Positions 9,275-16,924 of a stretch of 42,168 nucleotides of DNA are shown here, one piece after another. Under the pieces are notes generated by a model. It was not told the origin of the DNA. It saw nothing but the letters and a program-made list of their open reading frames with translations, and searched no databases. This stretch comes from JBBRMQ01 sp038230775 (lineage in GTDB: Bacteria; Acidobacteriota; Thermoanaerobaculia; Gp7-AA8). Each line of letters starts with the position of its first letter. Position 1 is the stretch's first letter. A program made the position numbers and the translations under genes. The DNA is taken from NCBI GenBank assembly GCA_038230775.1, contig JBBRMQ010000006.1:1-42168 (forward strand), in the 5' to 3' direction.

Positions 9275-10141
9275 TCAGCGTTTCGAGTCGCGGTGAACGA
9301 TCTCAACCGTATAGCCGAGAACCTCCAGATCCTCACTCAGCCGCTGGCCGACCGCGACCGACCGGTGCTTTCCCCCGGTGCAACCGATTCCGATGGTCAG
9401 ATAGCTCTTCATTTCCTTCTGATATCCCGGCAACAGGTAGGTCAGAAAGTCGAGGAGCTTCGAGTAAAAAATATCGTATTCGGGCTGCGCCTTCAGGTAC
9501 GCAACAACATCGGGATCCAGCCCGGTCTTCGGCCGCAACTCGGCGACGAAATGCGGATTCGGGAGGAACCGGACGTCGAAGAGGAGATCGAGGTTGTACG
9601 GAAGGCTGTATTTGAATCCGAACGTGACGATCGTGACGAGCATCGCCGGCACGTAGTCGCCGATGCCGAAACGCCGCATGACTTCTGCCTTCAGCTCGTG
9701 AACCGAAAACTGCGAGGTATCCAGAACCATCTGGGCCAGCGACTTCACCTCGGTCAACGCCTCGCGCTCGCTCTGGATGGCCTCCAGCACGGGGAGCTCT
9801 GCTGAGAACGGGTGCGGGCGGCGCGTTTCCGAATAGCGCCGTGCGAGCACCTCGTCGCTGGCCTCGAGAAAAATGAGGACGACGTTGGGCACGAGCTTCT
9901 GGATGCGGTCGCGGTAGAACGACGGAAACACCGATGCGAAATCGTGCGTGCGAACGTCGACGACGATCGCCACCCGAGTGGCCTTCTCGTGCGAGCCGAC
10001 CTCTTCGAGGAAAGGCTCGATCAGGTGAATCGGCAGGTTGTCACAGCAATAGAAGCCGAGGTCTTCGAGTGTGGACTGGACGTAGCTCTTCCCTGAGCCC
10101 GAGAGTCCGGTGATGACGACGAGATGTTCGGGCTGATTCAC
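9275..10141 (-). CDS. rapZ: RapZ/YvcJ-family nucleotide-binding protein
   Basis: A 288-residue protein. It has the P-loop GLSGSGKS at residues 12-19, the family motif FDVRFLPNPHF and the C-terminal signature IGCTGGKHRSV. In E. coli RapZ is an RNase adaptor controlling glmS through sRNAs. In Firmicutes the YvcJ homologue binds nucleotides and is less well defined. Which role applies here is unknown. A usual FGFKYG stretch reads FGFKYS here. It starts 15 bp after hprK, and the hprK-rapZ-PTS order is a recurrent arrangement that ties it to PTS regulation. The 60-bp gap to the M36 gene holds no clear terminator. Confidence 0.94.
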   Translation of the reverse strand: MNQPEHLVVITGLSGSGKSYVQSTLEDLGFYCCDNLPIHLIEPFLEEVGSHEKATRVAIVVDVRTHDFASVFPSFYRDRIQKLVPNVVLIFLEASDEVLARRYSETRRPHPFSAELPVLEAIQSEREALTEVKSLAQMVLDTSQFSVHELKAEVMRRFGIGDYVPAMLVTIVTFGFKYSLPYNLDLLFDVRFLPNPHFVAELRPKTGLDPDVVAYLKAQPEYDIFYSKLLDFLTYLLPGYQKEMKSYLTIGIGCTGGKHRSVAVGQRLSEDLEVLGYTVEIVHRDSKR

Positions 10142-10156
10142 GGAATCGGACCTTGA

Positions 10157-11248
10157 TTATCTCTGACGGCGCGTCCGGTCGAGAACGTCGGGATTGAAGC
10201 GGGTGCGCGTGTGGGCGCTTCGAAGTTGCGAGCTCGCCATCTCCTCGCTATTCGTCGCGGGCAGGACATCGGAGACAGCGGTCCCGGACTTTGCGATCTG
10301 CTCGTCGATGCGGCGCGTGAAATCACGGGCGGAATCGTATCCCTGGAGCTTCATGAGGTGATTGCGCGCGGCGATCTCGACCAGAAGCGCGAGGTTGCGG
10401 CCGGATGCCACGGGCAGTCGGACGTACGGCTTCGACACGCCTAACATCTCGAAGGTCTCGCCCGCGATGCCGAGGCGGTCGTACTCGGTGCCCTCGACCC
10501 ACTTCTCGAGCTTCACGACGAGGTCGATCGGCTTCACGTCGCGCGTCGATGCAACGCCGAACAGATCCTTGATGTCGATGATCCCGATGCCACGCAGCTC
10601 CATGTGGTGGCGAAGCAGATCGTTCGAGTAGCCGAGGAGCACGTCGTTCGGATGGCGCTTGATGATGACCATGTCATCCGCGATCAGCCGGTGGCCGCGG
10701 TAGATCAGATCGAGAGCGCACTCGCTCTTGCCGATGCCGCTGTCGCCGAGAAGAAGGACGCCGATGCCATAGACGTCGAGCAGGCCGGAGTGCATCGTGA
10801 TCTTCGGCGCCATGTTCTCTTCGAGGAAGTAGGTCGTGCGGGTGATCGTCGTCGACGACATCGCCGGCGTGGAGAAGAGCGGCACCGATCGCTTTTCGCA
10901 CTCCTGCTTGAACTCATCGAGCGGCGTGATGCCTTTCGTCACGATGAAGCAGGACACGTCGAGCGCGGCGACGTCGCGCACGCGTTTCTCGCGCAGACGC
11001 GGCGGCAGCGACTGCAGGTACTTCGTCTCCGACTCGCCGATGATCTGCACGCGGAAGGGCTTGATGTATTCGTAATACCCCGCGAATGCCAGTCCGGGCT
11101 TCTGCACCCGCGGCCGCAGAATCGTCCGATCGAGACCGTCGTCGCCCGTCACGAGCTTGAGCGCGAGATCCTCGAGATCAGGCGACAGCAGCGACTGAAC
11201 GTTGGTCTGGAGGAAGTCTTCCTGCTGGGTCACGACGCTATGGTACAT
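10157..11248 (-). CDS. hprK: HPr kinase/phosphorylase
   Basis: A bifunctional enzyme that phosphorylates HPr on Ser46 and removes that phosphate. It has 363 residues, about 45 more than the usual 310-320. The N-terminal domain spans about 10-140. The kinase P-loop GDSGIGKS is at residues 168-175, followed by the HprK signature MELRGIGIIDIKDLFG. The extra length is a C-terminal tail from about residue 318, rich in S, T and R, with no recognisable domain. The ATG at 11248 begins 4 bp after a hairpin repeat and has no good ribosome-binding site. A GTG seven codons in is an alternative. The matching Ser46 on the HPr in this window supports function. Confidence 0.95.
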   Translation of the reverse strand: MYHSVVTQQEDFLQTNVQSLLSPDLEDLALKLVTGDDGLDRTILRPRVQKPGLAFAGYYEYIKPFRVQIIGESETKYLQSLPPRLREKRVRDVAALDVSCFIVTKGITPLDEFKQECEKRSVPLFSTPAMSSTTITRTTYFLEENMAPKITMHSGLLDVYGIGVLLLGDSGIGKSECALDLIYRGHRLIADDMVIIKRHPNDVLLGYSNDLLRHHMELRGIGIIDIKDLFGVASTRDVKPIDLVVKLEKWVEGTEYDRLGIAGETFEMLGVSKPYVRLPVASGRNLALLVEIAARNHLMKLQGYDSARDFTRRIDEQIAKSGTAVSDVLPATNSEEMASSQLRSAHTRTRFNPDVLDRTRRQR

Positions 11249-11252
11249 CTGG

Positions 11253-11277
11253 GCCGGCGGCCTCTCAGGCCGCCGGC
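11253..11277. repeat. GC-rich 11-bp palindrome upstream of hprK
   Basis: A perfect inverted repeat: GCCGGCGGCCT at 11253-11263 pairs with 11267-11277 across a 3-nt loop. It lies immediately upstream of the hprK start on the minus strand and directly adjoins the larger TGTGGGGCCAG palindrome. Together the two fill the whole hprK leader. It could hide or replace a ribosome-binding site, or act as a processing or termination structure. Confidence 0.85.
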
Positions 11278-11333
11278 GAGTGTGGGGCCAGCCCTCCGGC
11301 TGGCCGGCCAGTCAGAGGACTGGCCCCACACTC
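11278..11333. repeat. TGTGGGGCCAG palindromic element, copy 1 (intergenic)
   Basis: A 14-bp perfect outer stem (GAGTGTGGGGCCAG at 11278-11291 against 11320-11333) encloses an inner CTGGCCGGCCAG palindrome. The element abuts the TAA stop of the gene ending at 11335. Closely similar sequences occur at 17607, 18729 and 22327, two of them inside genes. It is a dispersed palindromic repeat, and no transposase or terminal target duplication is visible. Confidence 0.88.
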
Positions 11334-11334
11334 G

Positions 11335-11985
11335 TTACTTCTTCACGCTGGCGGCCGCCACCATCTCGAACCCCTTCTCGAGATCGGCCATCTGCCTCTG
11401 GTTGTCCAGGCGGTCCTTGCCCGACGTCGGGTCCGCGAGAATGATCACGGAGAGGTCCTTGTCGAACGACGGAGGGAGCTTCTTCGCGTCGTACCCGATC
11501 GTGAACTCCCGGAGGAGTTTGCCGCTCATTCCGGAGCGATCCGCGGCGTGTCCCATGTCTTCCATGCTGGGCCCCTGATCGGCGACGTGGCCGTCATTCG
11601 AGCCGCCTCCAAATGAGAGGGTCGTGCTTCGCGAACCTTCGATCTGCCGATCCGCCGCGCGGAACGACGTCGGCGGGCCGAGGAGAATGATGATTTTTCC
11701 GCGCAGGGTTCGCGATCCGGGTGTCGACCCCACCGTCAGGTACTTGTCGGCCATCGCGGTGCGCTTGGCGATCTCTTCCACGAATTCGGGGCCGCGGCTG
11801 GCGAGGAACTGATTGACGAAGGTCTCGGCCTCGACATCGCTCCTGATCGCGGACCACTGCACGCGCTCGGCCTTCGTCATGAAGTAACCCTGGGGCGAGT
11901 TGCCCCAGTCCTTGTATTTGGTGAGGTCGGCGAGTGCGGGAAGCGCGAGCAACGAAACGATCGCGAACAGACGCAGGGCTTTCAT
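11335..11985 (-). CDS. Secreted GWxTD-domain-like protein
   Basis: A 216-residue protein with a signal peptide (MKALRLFAIVSLLALPALA). A segment reading YFMTKAERVQWSAIRSDVEAE followed by FVNQF resembles the start of the GWxTD domain found in secreted proteins of Acidobacteria and relatives. A second conserved stretch, TLRGKIIILLGPP, also occurs in that family. The molecular function of the domain is unknown. The gene lies between hpf and hprK with a 36-bp upstream gap. I see no Shine-Dalgarno sequence before the ATG. The stop abuts a palindromic repeat. Family assignment rests on motif memory only and is moderately sure. Confidence 0.72.
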   Translation of the reverse strand: MKALRLFAIVSLLALPALADLTKYKDWGNSPQGYFMTKAERVQWSAIRSDVEAETFVNQFLASRGPEFVEEIAKRTAMADKYLTVGSTPGSRTLRGKIIILLGPPTSFRAADRQIEGSRSTTLSFGGGSNDGHVADQGPSMEDMGHAADRSGMSGKLLREFTIGYDAKKLPPSFDKDLSVIILADPTSGKDRLDNQRQMADLEKGFEMVAAASVKK

Positions 11986-12021
11986 GCAGAAAACACTACA
12001 CGAACCCCACAGGGCTCTTTG

Positions 12022-12585
12022 TTACACCTCGGGTGCGATCAGGCCAAGATTGTTGTCGCGCCGCTTGTAGATGACCGAGACCTTGTCGGTGTCCATGTCG
12101 CGGAAGACGATGAACTCGTTCTTCGAGTCCTGGAGGCGCTGGGCTGCGTCCTCGATCGACATCGGCGAGATCGGCAGGTTGTTGGTCTTGATGATGCGCG
12201 ATCCACTGGCGTCATCGCGCAGGCGTCCCGGTGCCAGGACCTGGACCGTCCAGTCCGTGACGTCGGCTTTGTCGCGCGCGCCGGCCTTGCGATGGTGATC
12301 GCGGATCGTCTTGCGGTTCTTCTGTGCCTGGCGCTTCACGTGATCGAGCGCCGCATTGATGGCGTCGGGCATCGACTCGTCCGATTCCTGGATTGATTTG
12401 ACGTCGTGTTCCTTGCCGTGGATGAGGATCTCGCAGATGTGGCGGTACTTCTCCACCTGCAGCACGACGCGGGTGTCGATGACGTCGTCGAAGAGTTTGT
12501 CGACGATCTTCGCAAGCTTCTTGTCGACGAGAGAGCGGATGTCGCTGGTGACTTCGAAATTGCGGCCGATGATGCCAGTAGCCAT
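12022..12585 (-). CDS. hpf: Long-form ribosome hibernation promoting factor
   Basis: A 187-residue protein. It has an N-terminal HPF/RaiA ribosome-binding domain (residues 1 to about 105, beta-alpha fold beginning ATGIIGRNFEVTSDIRSLVDKKL). A linker is followed by the C-terminal dimerisation domain typical of long HPF (about 128-187, IIKTNNLPISPMSIEDAAQRL then EFIVFRD). Long HPF promotes 100S ribosome dimers in stationary phase. It lies directly behind rpoN with a 19-bp gap, the same neighbourhood as in Proteobacteria. The ribosome-binding site AGGGGG sits about 8 nt before the ATG. Confidence 0.95.
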   Translation of the reverse strand: MATGIIGRNFEVTSDIRSLVDKKLAKIVDKLFDDVIDTRVVLQVEKYRHICEILIHGKEHDVKSIQESDESMPDAINAALDHVKRQAQKNRKTIRDHHRKAGARDKADVTDWTVQVLAPGRLRDDASGSRIIKTNNLPISPMSIEDAAQRLQDSKNEFIVFRDMDTDKVSVIYKRRDNNLGLIAPEV

Positions 12586-12604
12586 GCAGTACCCCCTGAG
12601 ACGA

Positions 12605-14062
12605 TTAGAAGATCTGTTTGCGGTCCGTGGACGACGGGATGTTCAACTCGTCGCGGTACTTGGCCACGGTACGGCGAGCGATGTTGATGCCTTCGTCGTT
12701 GAGGATCTTCATGATCTTCGAGTCGGAGAGCGGCTTGCGCGGATCCTCCGCCTCAATGTAGCTCTGAATTTTCTTTTTGACCGTGAGGCTGGAGATGTCT
12801 TCTCCCGTGTCGGAGTCGATGCCGCTGTGGAAGAAGTACTTCATGAGGAAGAGCCCGCGCGGCGTGTGCATGTACTTGTTCGACACCACGCGCGACACGG
12901 TGGACTCGTGCATCTGGATGTCGTCGGCGACGTCGCGAAGAACGAGCGGGCGCAGGAAGTCGATGCCGCGTTCCAGGAACTCGCGCTGGTGCTTCACGAT
13001 GGACTCGGCGACCTTGTAAATCGTGCGCTGCCGCTGATCGAGCGACTTGATGAGCCACACCGCCGAGCGGATCTTGTCCTTGATGTAGTTGACGGTCTCC
13101 CCGTCCGACTTGGAGTCCATCGAGTTCAGCATCGCGCGGTAGCTTCCGTTGATCCGGAGCTTCGGCATGCCATCTTCGTTGAGAACGATCACGTACTCGC
13201 CGCTGACCTTGTGGATGTAGACGTCGGGCTCGACGTAGATGGCGCGCTCATTCGAATACTTGCGGCCCGGCTTCGGATCGAGGTGCTTGATGACCTCGAC
13301 GATGCCTTCCAGCGTCTTCATGTCGATGCCGAGGGTCTTCGCCAGTTGCGGGAAGTGGCGCTGCATGAACATGTCCCAGTAGTCGCGGATGATGATCTCG
13401 ACCATCGGATTGTCGACTTCGAGGAAGTCGAGCTGCAGAAGCAGGCACTCGCGCAGGTCGCGCGCGCCGACGCCGATCGGATCGAGCGACTGGATCGCGC
13501 GAATCGCCGCTTCGACGTCTTCGGGAGCGTACTGCCCGGCCGCGATGATCTCGTCCGTGCTGGCGCGCAGGTAGCCGTCTTCATCGATGTTGCCGATGAT
13601 GAAGCCGCCGATTTCTTTCACCCGCGGCGACGCATCGCTCATCGAGAGTTGCCACGACAGATGATCGGTGAGGTTCGGCGGGCGGGTGAGCGTGTTCTCG
13701 ATCGGGAACTCGTCGTGCTCCTCCCCCATCCTCGGGTTGTAGCCGTACTCGATGTAGTCCTGGAAGTAGGCGTCGTAGTCGATCTCGTCGAAGGAGTCTT
13801 TCTCTTTGTCCTGATCTTTGGCGTCGACTTTCTTCTGCTCGTCTTCCGCTTCGGTTTTCTGGTCGGCGGTCTCCTGCTCGGTCTCTTCCGCCTTCGCTTC
13901 TTCGGCGGTCTCGTCGAGGAGCGGGTGTTCCAGCAGCTCCTGGTTGAGGACTTCCTGGAGCTCGAGTTGCGACAACTGCAGCAGCTTGATCGCCTGCTGC
14001 AGCGACGGCGTCATGATCAGTTTTTGGGATAGTTTGAGGTGGAGTTTTTGCTCTAGTGCCAT
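12605..14062 (-). CDS. rpoN: RNA polymerase sigma-54 factor
   Basis: A 485-residue sigma-54. Region I, the glutamine- and leucine-rich activator-response segment, covers residues 1-50. An acidic linker (about 51-115, many E, D and K) follows, then the core-binding and DNA-binding domains. The diagnostic RpoN box ARRTVAKYR is at 462-470. It directs transcription from -24/-12 promoters with AAA+ activators, none of which is encoded in this window. The gene is 32 bp downstream of lptB and 19 bp upstream of hpf, the conserved lptB-rpoN-hpf order that also links to PTS genes in Proteobacteria. Confidence 0.97.
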   Translation of the reverse strand: MALEQKLHLKLSQKLIMTPSLQQAIKLLQLSQLELQEVLNQELLEHPLLDETAEEAKAEETEQETADQKTEAEDEQKKVDAKDQDKEKDSFDEIDYDAYFQDYIEYGYNPRMGEEHDEFPIENTLTRPPNLTDHLSWQLSMSDASPRVKEIGGFIIGNIDEDGYLRASTDEIIAAGQYAPEDVEAAIRAIQSLDPIGVGARDLRECLLLQLDFLEVDNPMVEIIIRDYWDMFMQRHFPQLAKTLGIDMKTLEGIVEVIKHLDPKPGRKYSNERAIYVEPDVYIHKVSGEYVIVLNEDGMPKLRINGSYRAMLNSMDSKSDGETVNYIKDKIRSAVWLIKSLDQRQRTIYKVAESIVKHQREFLERGIDFLRPLVLRDVADDIQMHESTVSRVVSNKYMHTPRGLFLMKYFFHSGIDSDTGEDISSLTVKKKIQSYIEAEDPRKPLSDSKIMKILNDEGINIARRTVAKYRDELNIPSSTDRKQIF

Positions 14063-14094
14063 GGTCCGGTTGACTGCGTACCGCCGCCTCTCGC

Positions 14095-14880
14095 TCAGCT
14101 CAAATTAAAGGATTCGCCCAGGTAAATTCGCCGGACCTCGGCATCCGCCGAGAGACTCTCGGGACCTCCCTGTCGGAAGATCTCCCCTTCCTTGATGATA
14201 TAGGCGCGATCGGTGATCTTCAATGTTTCTCGCACGTTATGGTCCGTGATGAGAATCCCGATCCCGCGCGCGCGCAGTTGGGAGACGATGCGTTGAATTT
14301 CGAAAACGGCGATGGGATCGATTCCTGCAAAGGGCTCATCTAGCAAGATAAATGCCGGGTTGATTGCCAGCGCCCGCGCGATCTCCACGCGTCGCCGTTC
14401 CCCCCCTGAAAGCGAGTACGCCTTGTTGCGCGCGATGTGCGTGACGCCGAACTCCTCGAGCAGACTCCGCGTCCGGCGCTCGCGCTCCGCCAGCGGCAGG
14501 TTCATCGTCTCGAAGACGGCGAGCAGGTTCTCCTCCACCGTCAGCTTCCGGAAGACCGAAGCCTCCTGCGGCAGGTAGCTGATCCCGCGCTGCGCGCGCA
14601 GGTACATCGGCAGTTGGGTGATGTCCTCACTGCCCAGGGTCACGCGGCCGGAGTCTGGACGGACGAGGCCGACCGTCATGTAGAAAGTCGTGGTCTTGCC
14701 CGCGCCGTTGGGGCCGAGGAGGCCGACGATCTCACCCTGGCGGATGTCGACCGACACTCCTCGCACGACTTTGCGTCCCTTGTAGACCTTGACGAGGTTC
14801 TCCGCGGCGAGCCGCAGCGGTTCAACGGTCTCGCGGCGCTCGGTCGTGAACGGCAGGACAGTGTTTTCGTGGTCGGCCAT
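14095..14880 (-). CDS. lptB: LPS export ABC transporter ATP-binding protein LptB
   Basis: A 261-residue ATPase that powers LPS extraction from the inner membrane with LptFG. Walker A GPNGAGKT is at 56-63. The signature YSLSGGERRRVEIARAL, Walker B FILLDEPFAGID and the H-loop ITDHNVRET are intact. An N-terminal extension of about 20 residues precedes the usual start. The gene follows the LptC/LptA-like gene after an 88-bp gap that contains a perfect 24-bp hairpin. LptF and LptG are not in the window. Confidence 0.95.
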   Translation of the reverse strand: MADHENTVLPFTTERRETVEPLRLAAENLVKVYKGRKVVRGVSVDIRQGEIVGLLGPNGAGKTTTFYMTVGLVRPDSGRVTLGSEDITQLPMYLRAQRGISYLPQEASVFRKLTVEENLLAVFETMNLPLAERERRTRSLLEEFGVTHIARNKAYSLSGGERRRVEIARALAINPAFILLDEPFAGIDPIAVFEIQRIVSQLRARGIGILITDHNVRETLKITDRAYIIKEGEIFRQGGPESLSADAEVRRIYLGESFNLS

Positions 14881-14915
14881 GCGTTTGCTGGGCGGAATCT
14901 ATCAGACGTTGCTTC

Positions 14916-14969
14916 GGTGTGTGGGCCGGCTTCAGCCGGCCATGACCGGCTGAAGCCGGCCCACACACC
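14916..14969. repeat. Perfect 24-bp GTGTGGGCCGGC palindrome
   Basis: Arm 14916-14939 is the exact reverse complement of 14946-14969, with a 6-nt loop CCATGA. The stem begins GGTGTGTGGGCCGGC. Its right arm overlaps the first base of the TAG stop (14969-14971) of the upstream LptC/LptA-like gene. In mRNA it would form a very stable hairpin at the end of that reading frame and before lptB. The TGTGG end resembles the other palindromes in the window, but the inner sequence (GGCTTCAGCC) differs. Confidence 0.92.
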
Positions 14970-16909
14970 TATTGCTGCTTGTACGTGCCCTGAATGGGCG
15001 CGTAGGTGCTCATCACGTCCACCTTGTTCTTCACCAGGTCGATGGCGAAGTTCTCGGCGGTGAGCGGTCCCTTCGCGTCGGTCACCGTTGCCGGCGTGCC
15101 GCTCAGATAGATCATGCGTTTCGCAACGAGATAGGTCGCTTTGTCGCCGGTACCCTTGCGTGACATCGGCTGCTCGATGAGCACGACCTTCTGGTCGGCC
15201 TCGATGCGCTCGGCGCGATGGTTTGCATCGAAGAAGAACGTTGCTTTTTCCGAGCTCAGGTGCCGCTGCTCGTCGTCGATCTTCACGTTGCCGGAAAGCT
15301 CCATGCGGCGGTCGTTCTTGTGTGCCAGAAGGTGATCGCTGCGCGCCAGCACGGGCGTCTTGCGCTGATCGGCGGTGCCGGTGTTGTAGAGCGTCGTCCG
15401 CACCTCGCCGCGGGCGGCGATCTGGTCGCCTGCGCCCTGCACCTGCAGCTCCTGCGCGAACATAGTGTTCGTTTCCTGCCACGCGCGGACGTTCCCACTG
15501 AAAGTTGCAAGCTTGGTCGCCTGCTGCATCGTGACCACATCGGAGTTCACGAACACGGGCTTGTTTGCTGGAAAGACATTGGTGCCGTCGGCCGAAGGGC
15601 CGTTCTGCTTCGAGACGAGTTGTGCGATGACGCCGCCGGTGGCCTTCGCCGTGCCGGCGTGCGGCGCGAACTCGATCAGCTTCGCCTTGAGCGTGTTTCC
15701 GTCGGACGTGATCGAAGGATCGAAGCCGGGAGACGCGCTCAAGATGACCTTGTCGTTCGCCAGGTCGTAGTTGGCGTTCACGGCGCGTGCCTCGCTGCGC
15801 GGGTCGGTGTATTTGAAGTTGCCCTGCACAGCGCCGTTGGTGGCGTGATGCGTGGCCGGGTCGAAGAAGACGACGAGTTTGTCGCCCGTCATCTGCCGCG
15901 GCGCGGGTCCGAGCTCTTTCATGACGACCTGCGAGTCTGCGCGCAGCTCGCTGACCTCGCGGTTGGTCAGGCCGACGCGGAAGGTCTGCGCCACCAGGTC
16001 GCGCTTCGGCGGGCCGTCGAGGACCGCGTGCGCCAGACCCTGCTCCCCCGCCGCGTTCATGGCGTTGATCTGTCCCGCCGGCGACACCTCGCTCCAGAAA
16101 CGGCCGCAAGTGACGACGTTCCGTCCGCCGCGTCCGTCGCCGAAGAACTCGATGTTGACGTTGCCCTGACCCTCGAGCGCCATGAGCGTCTTGCGATCCT
16201 TGGTGAAGCGGCCGACCGCGTGATCGGTCGTGAGGCGGTCCCGATCGCGGAGCACGACGACGTTCGTGTTGAACGTGACGTCGTTCTCTTTGCGGCGGTA
16301 CACCGCTTCGCTGGCGTTGATGTGCAGCGCCGACGCCGCCTGTTCGACGGGAGTCATCGTGGAGTCGAACCGTTCGTAGAGCCGCAGTTGATCCGATTGC
16401 ACGTCGAGGTCGAGCGCCCCCGCGTTGCCCCGCCAGCGGTCGATGATGAACTGCACCGGGATGTGATTCGTCAGCCGGCTGCCGTCAAAGTGGATCTCGG
16501 CGGTATCGATCTGCACGTTGTCGCTCGACGTGAGATGCACGCCGCCCTTTGCATCCGCTTCCTTCGTGCTGCTGTTGAACTGCGCCTGCGGGCACTTGAG
16601 CTCGTACGTCAGTCCAGTCGGCCGGAAGATCGTGAGGCTGACGTCCTCCAGCGTGTTCCACCCGGACTGAAACGCGACGACGCGGCCGGCCCGGATGCGC
16701 ATCGCCACACGACCGGCGATGGTCTGCGTGTCCTCGAAGGTCTTTGACTCCAGCTGCGGCTTGTCGTGCGGCCGCTGCGTCGATGTGACCGCGCCCTCTT
16801 GCGTGCCGCGGGATGCGTGAGTCTTTCGCCAGCTGAGCGCGATGATCAGAACGAAGGCGATGAAAAGGATCGGAAGCGCGACGCGGAGCGTCCGGATCGT
16901 GCGCTGCAC
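14969..16909 (-). CDS. LptC/LptA-like LPS transport protein (long, OstA-type repeats)
   Basis: A 646-residue protein with one N-terminal membrane anchor (about 8-27, VALPILFIAFVLIIALSW) followed by a long periplasmic beta-rich region. The membrane-proximal part resembles LptC. The remainder shows repeated OstA/LptA-like stretches such as VYRRKENDVTFNTNVVVLRD, MELSGNVKIDDEQRHLSSEKA and MIYLSGTPATVTDAKG. E. coli LptC is about 190 and LptA about 185 residues, so this single chain could cover both jobs in bridging LPS across the periplasm. Position directly before lptB supports this. The functional assignment is strong for the pathway and less sure for an exact fusion boundary. Confidence 0.82.
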   Translation of the reverse strand: MQRTIRTLRVALPILFIAFVLIIALSWRKTHASRGTQEGAVTSTQRPHDKPQLESKTFEDTQTIAGRVAMRIRAGRVVAFQSGWNTLEDVSLTIFRPTGLTYELKCPQAQFNSSTKEADAKGGVHLTSSDNVQIDTAEIHFDGSRLTNHIPVQFIIDRWRGNAGALDLDVQSDQLRLYERFDSTMTPVEQAASALHINASEAVYRRKENDVTFNTNVVVLRDRDRLTTDHAVGRFTKDRKTLMALEGQGNVNIEFFGDGRGGRNVVTCGRFWSEVSPAGQINAMNAAGEQGLAHAVLDGPPKRDLVAQTFRVGLTNREVSELRADSQVVMKELGPAPRQMTGDKLVVFFDPATHHATNGAVQGNFKYTDPRSEARAVNANYDLANDKVILSASPGFDPSITSDGNTLKAKLIEFAPHAGTAKATGGVIAQLVSKQNGPSADGTNVFPANKPVFVNSDVVTMQQATKLATFSGNVRAWQETNTMFAQELQVQGAGDQIAARGEVRTTLYNTGTADQRKTPVLARSDHLLAHKNDRRMELSGNVKIDDEQRHLSSEKATFFFDANHRAERIEADQKVVLIEQPMSRKGTGDKATYLVAKRMIYLSGTPATVTDAKGPLTAENFAIDLVKNKVDVMSTYAPIQGTYKQQ

Positions 16910-16924
16910 GCCAGTGGCAACTTC

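Noticed and set aside
11278..11333. Insertion sequence or MITE with target duplication
   Set aside because: No flanking direct repeats or transposase can be seen. The copies differ in length and centre, so I call them palindromic repeats only.
12356..14032. 558-residue open frame on the plus strand
   Set aside because: It is antisense to rpoN, which has a clear RpoN box. The frame is a codon-bias shadow with low-complexity V/L/D/E sequence.
15218..16747. 509-residue open frame on the plus strand
   Set aside because: It is antisense to the LptC/LptA-like gene, with no recognisable motif. The minus strand has a signal anchor and OstA-type repeats.
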